From assembly GCF_003952505.1 (NCBI RefSeq), contig NZ_CP034450.1, positions 1,488,001 to 1,552,000 of the forward strand: a stretch of 64,000 nucleotides of DNA. Reading direction: 5' to 3'. The notes under the pieces are model-generated. The model did no database searches. It saw nothing but the letters and a program-made list of their open reading frames with translations, and was not told the DNA's origin. A program made the position numbers and the translations under genes. Below, piece after piece: positions 9,536 to 18,705 of this stretch. Position 1 is the stretch's first letter. Each line of letters starts with the position of its first letter. This DNA is from Mesorhizobium sp. M4B.F.Ca.ET.058.02.1.1. GTDB lineage: Bacteria > Pseudomonadota > Alphaproteobacteria > Rhizobiales > Rhizobiaceae.

Positions 9536-10798
9536 ATGAAACATGGATCATCAGAAGAACACCCAACGAGGGTTGAACCTGCCGCTGGTCAGCGAACGAT
9601 GAATCGCCGCGACGCGCTCAAGGCAGCAGGTCTGGCTGGAGCCGCCCTATCAACGGGTGCCGTGTCGGTCTGTGCCGTTGCAGCGCCGGTCGATGCAATG
9701 GAAGACCTGGTTGCGGCCGCCAAAGCGGAAGGGCAGCTTACCGTCATAGCATTGCCTCGCGATTGGTGCGAATACGGCGTCGTGATAGACGGGTTCAAGG
9801 CGAGATACGGTCTGACAATCAACGAACTCCGGCCCAATGGCAGCTCAGCCGATCAGATTGAGGCGATCAGGGCTGGGCGAGCCAAGACCGACTCCCAGAC
9901 CCCGGATGTAGTCGACATTGGCATGTCCTTCGCCTCATCGGCTAAGGAGGATGGCTTGCTGCAGCCGTACAAAGTGTCAACGTGGGACACAATTCCGGAA
10001 GCCGCCAAGGATGCGCAAGGGTATTGGTGCGGCCGCTATTACGGAGTCCTTGCGTTCGAGATCAACGCTGACCTCGTCACCAAGATGCCACAGGATTGGG
10101 CGGATCTTGCCGCGCCGGAGTATAGGAATTCGGTCGGCCTCGCCGGCAATATTTCTTCAAATCAAGCAGTCCAGAGCGTGTTCGCCGCAGGCTTGTCGGC
10201 GGCTAAGGGTGACGTCGAAGAAGCCGCTGCTCAGGGACTGAAGTTCTTCGCCAATCTCAATGAAAAGGGCAATTTCGTTCCCATCATCGGTGATACCAAC
10301 TCACTTGCTGACGGCCGCACGCCGATCCTCGTTCGCTGGGACTACCTCGCGCTCGGCGACCGCGAACGGCTCAGGGGGAAAACGAGGATCGAAGTCATCA
10401 GGCCAAGGACCGGCGTCGCTGCGGGTGTCTATGTCCAGGCGATCAGCGCCTATGCTCCGCATCCAAACGCTGCTCGGCTGTGGATGGAGTACCTTTATTC
10501 AGACGAGGTGCAGATCGCATTGTTGAAAGGCCATTGTTATCCGATCCGGTTCGCGGACCTCGTGCGCAGAGGATCGGTCCCTGTCGATTGGCGCGAAAGG
10601 CTCCGGCACCTCGACCATGAGGGGTACGATGTCGACCCGATATTCCCAGCACTCAAGGACCAGGAGAGGGCGAGAGACGTCATAACCAACGGCTGGGACG
10701 ATATCGTTGGTGTCAAGGTACGTTGCCTGCCTGCTGACGGGTACCTTGGCCCGGTATCCTTCAACAGTAGCATGGCTAGCGGAGCAAACGGTTCCTAG
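9536..10798 (+). CDS. Orphan extracellular solute-binding protein (Tat signal)
   Basis: About 420 residues from the ATG at 9536, supported by GGAGGAAATTGGGCC. An ATG at 9599 would start directly at the Tat motif MNRRDALKAAGLAGAALSTG. The mature protein resembles periplasmic binding proteins of iron/spermidine-putrescine type transporters (AEGQLTVIALPRDWCEYG, VDIGMSFASSAKEDGLLQPY, NAARLWMEYLYSDEVQ). The ligand is unknown. No permease or ATPase gene is adjacent, unlike most such proteins. It is less GC-rich than its neighbours and lies between two copies of a palindromic repeat, which suggests acquisition. Confidence 0.82.
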   Translation: MKHGSSEEHPTRVEPAAGQRTMNRRDALKAAGLAGAALSTGAVSVCAVAAPVDAMEDLVAAAKAEGQLTVIALPRDWCEYGVVIDGFKARYGLTINELRPNGSSADQIEAIRAGRAKTDSQTPDVVDIGMSFASSAKEDGLLQPYKVSTWDTIPEAAKDAQGYWCGRYYGVLAFEINADLVTKMPQDWADLAAPEYRNSVGLAGNISSNQAVQSVFAAGLSAAKGDVEEAAAQGLKFFANLNEKGNFVPIIGDTNSLADGRTPILVRWDYLALGDRERLRGKTRIEVIRPRTGVAAGVYVQAISAYAPHPNAARLWMEYLYSDEVQIALLKGHCYPIRFADLVRRGSVPVDWRERLRHLDHEGYDVDPIFPALKDQERARDVITNGWDDIVGVKVRCLPADGYLGPVSFNSSMASGANGS

Positions 10799-10828
10799 TT
10801 CACGAGTTTGAGGTCAGCAACGGCCTCG

Positions 10829-10900
10829 TGTGTCGTGATTTCGAAGGTCGCATTGTTTCTATATCGCGCTCCGAGCGAACTTCGAAATCGAAACGACACA
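10829..10900. repeat. Palindromic repeat, copy B
   Basis: TGTGTCGT (10829-10836) and ACGACACA (10893-10900) bound a near-palindrome (GTGTCGTGATTTCGAAGGTC ... CTTCGAAATCGAAACGACAC). It is the second, better-preserved copy of the element at 9288-9356. Confidence 0.75.
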
Positions 10901-10925
10901 GGAAATCAATGAGTTACCAGGATGT

Positions 10926-10966
10926 TTGATGCCGTTGGGACAGAGCGGGCGGCGTTCCGGCATCAA
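10926..10966. repeat. Hairpin overlapping the TetR stop codon
   Basis: TTGATGCCG (10926-10934) and CGGCATCAA (10958-10966) are perfect inverted repeats. Read on the minus strand, the right arm supplies the TGA stop (10965-10963) of the TetR gene. It is probably another intergenic palindrome that has placed itself at a gene end. Confidence 0.5.
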
Positions 10967-11646
10967 GGTGGTCTGCGCAGCACCCTGCGGCGCCGCCTCG
11001 CTGCCAATCCGCTCTGTGGGGACGGGGCGCCCTGCTCCAACCCCGCCAGGCAATCCCGCAGCAGACCCGCATCCTGCGCCGTCTTGGCCATCGACATGGC
11101 GCCCGAATAGGCGGCGACCGCCAGCGCGGCATAGCGCTCGGGGTCCATGCCCTCGTCCCGGCCCGCTTGCCGGTCGACCCGCAGCTTGTCGGCGATCGCC
11201 AGCCGCCACCCGGCAAAAATGCCGGCAAGCGCGATGCGGAAGTCCGGGTCGGCGAGCGACAGTTCATGCGCGAGGTTGTTGAGCGGGCAGCCGCGCACAA
11301 AGCCTTGCCGTTCCAGTTCAGCCGCCACCGCCTCGAACACGGCGCGGACGCCTTCGCGCGCCGTGGATGCGGCGCGCACCGGCGCGATCCAGGTCTGATC
11401 GACGGCGGCGGCCACCCGCTCCTCGATCACCGCCAGCGCCAGCGCCTTCTTGGTCGGGAAATGGTGGTGCAGCGCGCCGCCGGTGACGCCCGCCGCCGCC
11501 ATCAGGTCGCCGAGGCTGGAGGCGTGATAGCCGCGCGCCTGGAAGGATTCCTCCGCCACGTCGAGCACGCGGCGGCGCATGCCCTCCGGGTCGTTGGTGC
11601 GTTTTTGGCGACGCGATTTCGGCTGGGCGGCAATCTCTCCTGACAT
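10963..11646 (-). CDS. TetR-family transcriptional regulator
   Basis: 227 residues from the ATG at 11646 (MSGEIAAQPKSRRQKR). The N-terminal DNA-binding domain is clear: RRRVLDVAEESFQARGYHAS, then GDLMAAAGVTGGALHHHFPTK. The C-terminal domain carries GFVRGCPLNNLAHELS, typical of the group that senses electrophiles or small aromatics, but the ligand is unknown. It is divergent from the NIPSNAP gene, with two matching inverted repeats in the 80-base gap, so it probably represses both. The arginine-rich C-terminus ends inside a palindromic repeat. Confidence 0.92.
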   Translation of the reverse strand: MSGEIAAQPKSRRQKRTNDPEGMRRRVLDVAEESFQARGYHASSLGDLMAAAGVTGGALHHHFPTKKALALAVIEERVAAAVDQTWIAPVRAASTAREGVRAVFEAVAAELERQGFVRGCPLNNLAHELSLADPDFRIALAGIFAGWRLAIADKLRVDRQAGRDEGMDPERYAALAVAAYSGAMSMAKTAQDAGLLRDCLAGLEQGAPSPQSGLAARRRRRVLRRPP

Positions 11647-11663
11647 CTGGGCACGATACCAGA

Positions 11664-11718
11664 TTGACAAAACAGGACAACCGGTCTGTTTTACAAAACA
11701 GGACGATCACCCTGTTTT
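11664..11718 (+). promoter_or_regulatory. Divergent promoter with twin TetR operators
   Basis: A TTGACA -35 box lies at 11664-11669. Two copies of the same dyad overlap it and follow it: AAAACAGG ... TCTGTTTT (11669-11692) and AAAACAGG-N8-CCTGTTTT (11695-11718). The pattern fits a TetR repressor binding two sites between its own gene and the NIPSNAP gene. Confidence 0.75.
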
Positions 11719-11728
11719 GGTGCCGACA

Positions 11729-12502
11729 ATGGACCTTGCTCGAAACGAAATCTCTGCACGCCTTGCTTCACCGATCGTGGAACTCAGGCAGTACACGCTG
11801 AAGCCCGGCCGGCGCGAAACGCTGATCGACCTCTTCGATCGCGAGTTCATCGAGAGCCAGGAGGCGACCGGGATGACCATTATCGGCCAGTTCCGCGACC
11901 TCGACCGGCCCGACATATTCGTCTGGATGCGCGGCTTCGAGGACATGACAGCGCGAAAGGAGGCGCTGAGCGCCTTCTATGGCGGGCCGGTCTGGGCGGA
12001 GCATCGCGACGCCGCCAATGCGACGATGATCGATTCCGACGACGTGCTGCTGCTGAAACCGGCCTGGCCGGGCGCCGGGTTCGACATCCAAAGGTTGCGC
12101 CGGCCAGCTCCCGACAAAGTCGAAAACCAGAGCGAGAATAATCGCTTACCTGGTATTATTGAGATCCAGATTCATCATTTGCGACGCGGCGCTGAAGCCG
12201 GTTTCGCAAACCGCTTCGAGACCGAAGCCGTTCGGCTGCTCGCGGAAAACGGCATGCGCCTGCTTGGCGCCTTCATCAGCGAGCATGCCGAAAATACCTT
12301 CCCGCGCCTGCCGGTGCGGTCGGGCGAAAACGTCTTCCTCAGCGTCACCGGTTTCGACGACGAAGGCGCGCGCCGGCGGTCGCAAACCGCCCTCGCCGCT
12401 TTGCCGTCATGGCAGGCGTTCCGCGATACCACGCAGGCCGATTGCACAAAGCCTGCCGAGACGCTGCGCCTGACGCCCACGGTCCGATCACTGTTGAGGT
12501 GA
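11729..12502 (+). CDS. NIPSNAP-domain protein
   Basis: 257 residues from the ATG at 11729 (MDLARNEISARLASPIVELR). The region IVELRQYTLKPGRRETLIDL and the following FVWMRGFEDMTARKEALSAF are typical of the NIPSNAP ferredoxin-like fold. A second, weaker repeat of the fold seems to start near residue 140 (IIEIQIHHLRRGAEAGFANR). The biochemical role of bacterial NIPSNAP proteins is unsettled. It is controlled by the divergent TetR and its twin operators. Its stop codon abuts that of the convergent hydrolase. Confidence 0.88.
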   Translation: MDLARNEISARLASPIVELRQYTLKPGRRETLIDLFDREFIESQEATGMTIIGQFRDLDRPDIFVWMRGFEDMTARKEALSAFYGGPVWAEHRDAANATMIDSDDVLLLKPAWPGAGFDIQRLRRPAPDKVENQSENNRLPGIIEIQIHHLRRGAEAGFANRFETEAVRLLAENGMRLLGAFISEHAENTFPRLPVRSGENVFLSVTGFDDEGARRRSQTALAALPSWQAFRDTTQADCTKPAETLRLTPTVRSLLR

Positions 12503-13345
12503 TTACCCGCCCAGGCCCGGCATCATTTCCAAGATCGCGTCGGCGATGGAAACCGGATCCTCCCAATGCGGGTTGTGACCGCAATCTTGCGCCCACACCA
12601 GACGTGAGCCCACCAGCGCCTGAGCCAGCGCTCGCTGGTGCACCGCGCCGAAAAGCGGATCGCGCCCACCAGCGATGATCAACGCCTGCACCTGCACGGC
12701 TCGCCCCACGGCGGTCAGATCGGCGCGACGGACTTCTTCGAGAATGGCGCGCCAGCGCGCCGCGGGAATCGCGGAGGCGTCTTTTGCGAGACCGGCGAGA
12801 AAAGCCTGCGGCACACCTGGCTGGCAGGCATGCCACCAGTCATAGAACGGATCGGCTGGCGAAATCGGATCGCGCAACGCCGCGACCCTGTCGGTCAATT
12901 GGTGATCCCGTCCGAAATCGGGCTTCAGCGTGCTGGCCACAATCACCAGCCCGCCGATCAATTCGGGATGCCGCGCGGCCAGCATCATCGACACCATGCC
13001 ACCCAGCGAATGGCCGACGACGACCGGCCGATCGAGCCGCAGGCTGCGGATCAGCCCGGCAATGTCCTCTGCGAAGTCAGCAATGCGATAACCATCGCCC
13101 GCCTGTGAGGCGCCGTGGCCGCGCAGGTCCGGCATGATCAGTCGGCGCCCGGAAAGATGCGGCGCCAGCAGCGAAAAACTGCGGCTGGTGTCGGTGAAGC
13201 CATGAACCAGGAGCAGCGGCGGCTCCGAACCGGCGACCTCGACATAGGCAAGATCGAGACCGCCGACACCGGCGATTTGCTTGCGGCCGGCCCAGGGGTC
13301 CTGCTCGGCCTCCTGATGCGCCAGTTCCAAAGCTGCCGGCCTCAC
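12503..13345 (-). CDS. Alpha/beta hydrolase
   Basis: 280 residues from a GTG at 13345, which overlaps the choX stop as GTGA; a TTG at 13330 is the alternative. The alpha/beta hydrolase fold shows the oxyanion-hole segment LLLVHGFTDTSRSF, the nucleophile elbow VVGHSLGGMVSMML, and the catalytic histidine in CGHNPHWEDP, with an acid in IIAGGRDPLFG. The position directly after a choline-binding protein gene suggests it could hydrolyse a choline ester or related compound, but this is inference only. Confidence 0.9.
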   Translation of the reverse strand: MRPAALELAHQEAEQDPWAGRKQIAGVGGLDLAYVEVAGSEPPLLLVHGFTDTSRSFSLLAPHLSGRRLIMPDLRGHGASQAGDGYRIADFAEDIAGLIRSLRLDRPVVVGHSLGGMVSMMLAARHPELIGGLVIVASTLKPDFGRDHQLTDRVAALRDPISPADPFYDWWHACQPGVPQAFLAGLAKDASAIPAARWRAILEEVRRADLTAVGRAVQVQALIIAGGRDPLFGAVHQRALAQALVGSRLVWAQDCGHNPHWEDPVSIADAILEMMPGLGG

Positions 13346-14280
13346 AGTCCGAGCTTTTCCTTGACCGCGGCGAGGCCTGGCTTGCCGTCGAAAGTGGCGA
13401 CACCGGCGAGCCAAGCGTCGAGACGATCCTTGTGCAAGGCGATCGACTTCAACGCCCCCTCCTCCGGCTTCATGCCGTCATTGATCAGGTAGCCCATGCC
13501 GACATTCTCCATATCGATGTCGAATGCGAGGTTCTTCAGGAACTGCGCCACATTCGGGCATTCCTGCAGAAAACCCTTGCGCACCTGCGTCGTCACCGTC
13601 GCGGCGCCGAAATTAGGGCCGAAGAACTTGTCGCCGCCGGTCAGGTACTTGAAGTCGTACATCGTGTTCATGGGATGCGGCGCCCAGCCCTGGAAGACAA
13701 TGAATTGCTTCTCCTTGATCTCGTAGCCGACCTCCGAGAGCATGCCAGCTTCGCTCGACTCGACCACCTGCCAGCCGTCGAGGCCGAACTGAGGATCGGC
13801 GATAGCGTCCATCATCAGCTGGTTGGAGCCCGGCTCGATGCCGTACATCTTCTTGCCGAACTTGTCGGCGAATTTGTGCAGGTCGGACAGGTCCTTGACG
13901 CCGGCGTCCCAGACATAGGTCGGCACGGCGAAGGTGTATTTGGCGCCGACCAGATTGACGCGCACATTCTCGATCGAGCCGTCCTTCTTGTAGGGCTCAT
14001 AGTAGGTGACCATCGCCGGGTCCCAGTAGCCGAGGAATAAATCGAGGTCCCTGTTCTTCATGCCCTCGTAGATGACGTTGATGCCGAGCACCTCGCTCTG
14101 CGGCTCGTAACCAAGCGCCTGGAGCAGGACGTAGGCGACCCCTGTGGTGAAAGCGAGATCGTTCCAGCCGGGTTCCGCCATGCGGACCGCCTTGCACTGC
14201 TCGGCCTCGGCCGCTCGGGCCGCCTGGGTACCCAGCATCAACGCAGCCAGACAGACCCCGTTCGCAAGCACTCGCAACAT
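13342..14280 (-). CDS. choX: Choline/glycine betaine-binding periplasmic protein
   Basis: 312 residues from the ATG at 14280, preceded by AGAGGAGA; the longer start at 14304 would lie in the operator. After a signal peptide (MLRVLANGVCLAALMLGTQA) comes an OpuAC-type binding domain with aromatic ligand residues (AEPGWNDLAFTTGVAYVLLQ, LDLFLGYWDPAMVTYY, IVFQGWAPHPMN). This resembles rhizobial ChoX, which captures choline for an ABC transporter. The permease and ATPase genes choW and choV are not beside it here. It is divergent from a BetI-like repressor, which fits control by choline. Confidence 0.85.
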   Translation of the reverse strand: MLRVLANGVCLAALMLGTQAARAAEAEQCKAVRMAEPGWNDLAFTTGVAYVLLQALGYEPQSEVLGINVIYEGMKNRDLDLFLGYWDPAMVTYYEPYKKDGSIENVRVNLVGAKYTFAVPTYVWDAGVKDLSDLHKFADKFGKKMYGIEPGSNQLMMDAIADPQFGLDGWQVVESSEAGMLSEVGYEIKEKQFIVFQGWAPHPMNTMYDFKYLTGGDKFFGPNFGAATVTTQVRKGFLQECPNVAQFLKNLAFDIDMENVGMGYLINDGMKPEEGALKSIALHKDRLDAWLAGVATFDGKPGLAAVKEKLGL

Positions 14281-14295
14281 ATCGGCTCTCCTCTG

Positions 14296-14333
14296 ATTGA
14301 CCATTTAGTCAAATTATTGTCCCATTGGTCAAT
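14296..14333. promoter_or_regulatory. Inverted repeat between choX and betI-like gene
   Basis: ATTGACCA (14296-14303) and TGGTCAAT (14326-14333) are perfect inverted repeats, with a TTGACC ... GTCAA half-site pair nested at the left. It is the likely BetI-type operator covering the divergent promoters. Confidence 0.65.
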
Positions 14334-14354
14334 TGTTGATCTAGGTGGACGAAA

Positions 14355-15005
14355 ATGTCAACATGGAATCGCCATGCTTGGATCGATCCGATGAAACTCA
14401 CGCGTCTCAGCGACATACGCCGCAAGGAGTTGCGGCAGGCGGCCTTCGCGGTGCTGGAGCGCGAGGGCATTGCCGGTGCGACGCTGGAAAAGGTGGCGGC
14501 CCAGGCCGGCGCCTCGAAAGGCATCGTGCTGCACTATTTCCGCAGCAAGCAGGAGCTGTTCGAGCATGCCATGCGCGAGGCGAATGCGGTCCTTTGCCAC
14601 GCGGTGATCGCCAGGCTCCGGCGAGCGCGGACGCCGATGGAACGGCTCAACGCGGTGATCGAAGGCAATTTCGAGGAGCATCTGTTCCGGCCGCCGCTCT
14701 GCCATGCCTGGCTGTCGCTCTGTGCCGAGGTGCCCCGCGACGAAAAGCTGGCGCGCATCCAGAAGGTCATCCACGCGCGCATGCGCTCGAACCTGTTGTC
14801 CGGCTTGCGCGGCCTGACATCGCCGGACGTGGCCGACGAGATAGTGATCGGCGTCACCGCACTGATCGACGGGCTGTGGGTTAGGCTTGGCCTGCGGCCG
14901 GGCAGCGTATCGCGCGAGTTGGCGGTGCGCCAGGTCAAGGACTACGTCGTGGGACGCCTCGCCCTGCGCCAGACAGCGCCCGCCGGGATGGCGTCGGCCG
15001 GGTAA
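14355..15005 (+). CDS. betI: BetI-like TetR-family repressor
   Basis: 216 residues from the ATG at 14355 (AGGTGG upstream); an ATG at 14391 would remove 12 residues. The DNA-binding domain reads RRKELRQAAFAVLEREGIAG with recognition helix GASKGIVLHYFRSKQELFEH. The C-terminal domain (EGNFEEHLFRPPLCHAWLSL, EVPRDEKLARIQKVIHARMR) matches BetI, the choline-responsive repressor of betaine synthesis genes. Here it faces choX rather than betBA, so it probably controls choline uptake. The gene symbol is by resemblance. Confidence 0.8.
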   Translation: MSTWNRHAWIDPMKLTRLSDIRRKELRQAAFAVLEREGIAGATLEKVAAQAGASKGIVLHYFRSKQELFEHAMREANAVLCHAVIARLRRARTPMERLNAVIEGNFEEHLFRPPLCHAWLSLCAEVPRDEKLARIQKVIHARMRSNLLSGLRGLTSPDVADEIVIGVTALIDGLWVRLGLRPGSVSRELAVRQVKDYVVGRLALRQTAPAGMASAG

Positions 15006-15093
15006 GTTTCATACCGGGCGATAGGCCGACGGGTTGACCCTCCGCGCCATTCGGCGCTGCATCCCTGCGCGGCACATTGCAAGGAGCCTGGCG

Positions 15094-15870
15094 ATGAGAC
15101 TTCAGGGCAAAAGGGCGCTGGTCACCGGCGGTTCGGATGGCATCGGCTTGGCAATCTCTGAAGCCTTCGCTCGCGAAGGCGCCGATGTGCTGATCGTTGG
15201 CCGCGATGCCGGCAAGCTAGAGGCCGCGCGGGACGCGCTGGCGGTGGAAGCAAAAGGTAACGCCACGGTAGAAACGCTGTCGGCCGACCTCGCCACCAGC
15301 GCCGGCATCGACGCGGTGGCTGCCCGGGTCAAAGGATCCGGTCGGCCGCTCGACATCCTCGTCAACAATGCCGGCGTCGCTTATCTGGTGCCATTCGAGA
15401 CGGTCAGCGAAGAACGGTTCCAGCATTCCTTCGCGCTCAACGTGACGGCGGCCTTCTTCCTGACGCAGCGGCTCCTGCCGCAGCTCGGCGCCGGCGCCTC
15501 GATCATCAACATCTCGTCCTATTTCGCCAACAAGATGATCCCGAAGCGGCCGTCCAGCCTTTACTCGCTCTCCAAGGGCGCGCTGAACTCGCTGACCAAG
15601 TCGCTCGCCTTCGAGCTCGGCCCGCGAGGCATCCGGGTCAACGCGATTGCGCCCGGCACGATCGACACCGCCATGCGGCGCAACTCGATCGAAAACCTGC
15701 CGCAGCAGGCACAGGACGACCTCAGGGCCTATGTCGAGCGCTCCTATCCGCTCGGCCGCATCGGCCGCACCAGCGACCTCGCTGGCATTGCCGTCTATCT
15801 CGGCAGCGACGAGGCCGCCTGGACCAGCGGCGGCATCTTTGCGATCGACGGCGGCTATACGGCGGGGTGA
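15094..15870 (+). CDS. SDR-family oxidoreductase
   Basis: 258 residues from the ATG at 15094, which follows AAGGAG. It is a classical short-chain dehydrogenase: Rossmann motif GGSDGIGLAISEAFAREGAD (GxxxGxG), NNAGVAYL, the catalytic serine in IINISSYF, and YSLSKGALNSLTKSLAFELG with the Tyr-x-x-x-Lys pair. The usual C-terminal IAVYLGSDEAAWTSGGIFAI and DGGYTAG follow. The substrate is unknown. It stands alone, with a repeat directly after its stop codon. Confidence 0.93.
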   Translation: MRLQGKRALVTGGSDGIGLAISEAFAREGADVLIVGRDAGKLEAARDALAVEAKGNATVETLSADLATSAGIDAVAARVKGSGRPLDILVNNAGVAYLVPFETVSEERFQHSFALNVTAAFFLTQRLLPQLGAGASIINISSYFANKMIPKRPSSLYSLSKGALNSLTKSLAFELGPRGIRVNAIAPGTIDTAMRRNSIENLPQQAQDDLRAYVERSYPLGRIGRTSDLAGIAVYLGSDEAAWTSGGIFAIDGGYTAG

Positions 15871-15876
15871 GAGGCT

Positions 15877-16040
15877 CTCTCTTCCCCTTCCTCCCTTGTG
15901 GGAGAAGGTGTAGCCGAAGGCGACGGATGAGGGGGCTCCAGCTTGGCGCCGACAGCGATACGTCACGCACCTCTCAACCGTGTCGGCGCTGCGCCCGATC
16001 CACCTTCTCCGACAGAGGGAGAAGGAAGAGGCGCTTCAAC
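15877..16040. repeat. Composite rhizobial-type palindromic repeat
   Basis: Two hairpins, CCTTCCTCCC-TTGT-GGGAGAAGG (about 15888-15910) and CACCTTCTCC ... GGGAGAAGG (about 16001-16025), flank a central dyad GCGCCGACA ... TGTCGGCGC. The outer arms are also loosely complementary, so the whole 160 bases can fold on itself. The style matches the intergenic mosaic repeats of rhizobia. It lies between the SDR and fumC genes. Confidence 0.65.
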
Positions 16041-16132
16041 CGATTTGCATCTTCTTGGCCCGCAATCTCTGCTTGATGCCATTTGTGCAACGCGATACGC
16101 CGTTGCCGAATTCGACAACCGGAGACCCTCCA

Positions 16133-17530
<1,398 letters not shown>

Positions 17531-17552
17531 GCTAGTATCACCGGCGTAACCG

Positions 17553-17599
17553 GGTGAACAATCTGTCGCCACATCGGCATCTTTGGTGAACAGTCTGCC
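17553..17599 (+). repeat. Direct repeat upstream of doxX
   Basis: GGTGAACAATCTGTC (17553-17567) recurs as GGTGAACAGTCTGCC (17585-17599) with two differences and a 32-base period, about three helical turns. It lies 45-90 bases before the DoxX gene and could be a pair of regulator half-sites. No regulator is identified. Confidence 0.45.
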
Positions 17600-17643
17600 T
17601 GCTCTATCTGGGTTGTCATTCCAATCCTCCCGGAGAGAGTCCC

Positions 17644-18066
17644 ATGTCCATCAACACTTCTGTCGCCGGTTCCGGCGTCGCTTCCAACAGCTCCACCACC
17701 ATCCTGCTCGGCCGCATCCTGCTGGCCGTCATCTTCCTGCTTTCGGGCTTCGGCAAGCTCACCGCGATTGCCGGCACCGCAGGCTATTTTGGCAGCCTCG
17801 GCCTGCCGCTGCCGACCGTGACCGCCGTCCTCGTCGGCCTCATCGAGCTGCTCGGCGGCCTCGCCGTCCTCGTCGGCTTCCAGACCCGCATCGTTGCCTG
17901 GGTGCTGGCGATCTTCACGGTTGCCACCGGGCTGGTCGCCCACACCGGCTGGGCCGACCAGATGCAGATGATCCAGTTCCTCAAGAACCTCGCCATCGCC
18001 GGCGGCTTCATCGTGCTGGCTTCGTCTGGCGCCGGTTCCTACTCGATCGACGCCAAGCGCGGCTGA
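17644..18066 (+). CDS. DoxX-family membrane protein
   Basis: 140 residues with four hydrophobic helices. The DoxX pattern is clear: LLGRILLAVIFLLSGFGKLT, then LPTVTAVLVGLIELLGGLAV and LVGFQTRIVAWVLAIFTVAT. DoxX proteins are inner-membrane proteins tied in various bacteria to thiol or redox chemistry, but the exact role of this one is unknown. GGAGAGAG precedes the ATG. A second DoxX gene follows after its own terminator, so the two are separate transcription units. Confidence 0.9.
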   Translation: MSINTSVAGSGVASNSSTTILLGRILLAVIFLLSGFGKLTAIAGTAGYFGSLGLPLPTVTAVLVGLIELLGGLAVLVGFQTRIVAWVLAIFTVATGLVAHTGWADQMQMIQFLKNLAIAGGFIVLASSGAGSYSIDAKRG

Positions 18067-18092
18067 GCCTTCCCTCGCAAGCGCAGACCTGG

Positions 18093-18121
18093 GCGGCGCG
18101 GAATTTTCCGCGCCGCTTTTT
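18093..18121 (+). terminator. Rho-independent terminator after doxX
   Basis: GCGGCGCGGAA and TTCCGCGCCGC form an 11-base stem with a tiny loop (18093-18116), followed by TTTTTC. Confidence 0.88.
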
Positions 18122-18278
18122 CGTTGTCGAACTGTGCGGACGCGCCAGGTCTGCGACTCTGCTAGACTGGGGCGCAATCTAGGCTTGGCCAGTGGCCGGC
18201 TTTCGCTCTTTGTTCTGACGCAATTCCGGACGGAAAACCGTTACACACTTTTCCTGGAATTGCTCTCGGGAGGTGACG

Positions 18279-18701
18279 ATGCCCCGCAATGCGCTGCTTC
18301 TATTGTCCCGCCTGCTGCTTGCCGCCCTCTTCGTCCCGTCCGGCTTCCACGCGCTGGCCAATATTTCCGGCACGACCAGCTATTTCGCCGGCCTCGGCCT
18401 GCCATTGCCGGCGCTCGCCGCCTGGGGCACCGGCCTGTTCGAGCTGATCGCCGGATTGCTCGTCCTCGTCGGCTTCCAGACGCGAATCGTCGGCCTGCTG
18501 CTCGCCGCCTTCTGCGTGGCAGCAGGCCTCATCGGCCACTATGGTCAGGGTGGCGACGACGCCATGCTCGCCTTCCTGCACCAGCAGATGCTGATGAAGG
18601 ACATCGCGATCGCAGGCGGCTTCCTGGCGCTGGCAATGGCCGGCGCCGGCGCCTGGTCGATCGACGGGCGTAGCTTCGGCGTTGGCGCCGACATCACCTG
18701 A
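18279..18701 (+). CDS. Second DoxX-family membrane protein
   Basis: 140 residues from the ATG at 18279, six bases after GGGAGG. It shares with the first DoxX the same plan and motifs (LLLSRLLLAALFVPSGFHAL, LALLFELIAG-like LFELIAGLLVLVGFQTRIVG, IAIAGGFLALAMAGAGAWSI). The two are clearly related and probably arose by an old duplication. The substrate or partner is unknown. It converges on ppx with a 4-base gap. Confidence 0.9.
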   Translation: MPRNALLLLSRLLLAALFVPSGFHALANISGTTSYFAGLGLPLPALAAWGTGLFELIAGLLVLVGFQTRIVGLLLAAFCVAAGLIGHYGQGGDDAMLAFLHQQMLMKDIAIAGGFLALAMAGAGAWSIDGRSFGVGADIT

Positions 18702-18705
18702 CGCC

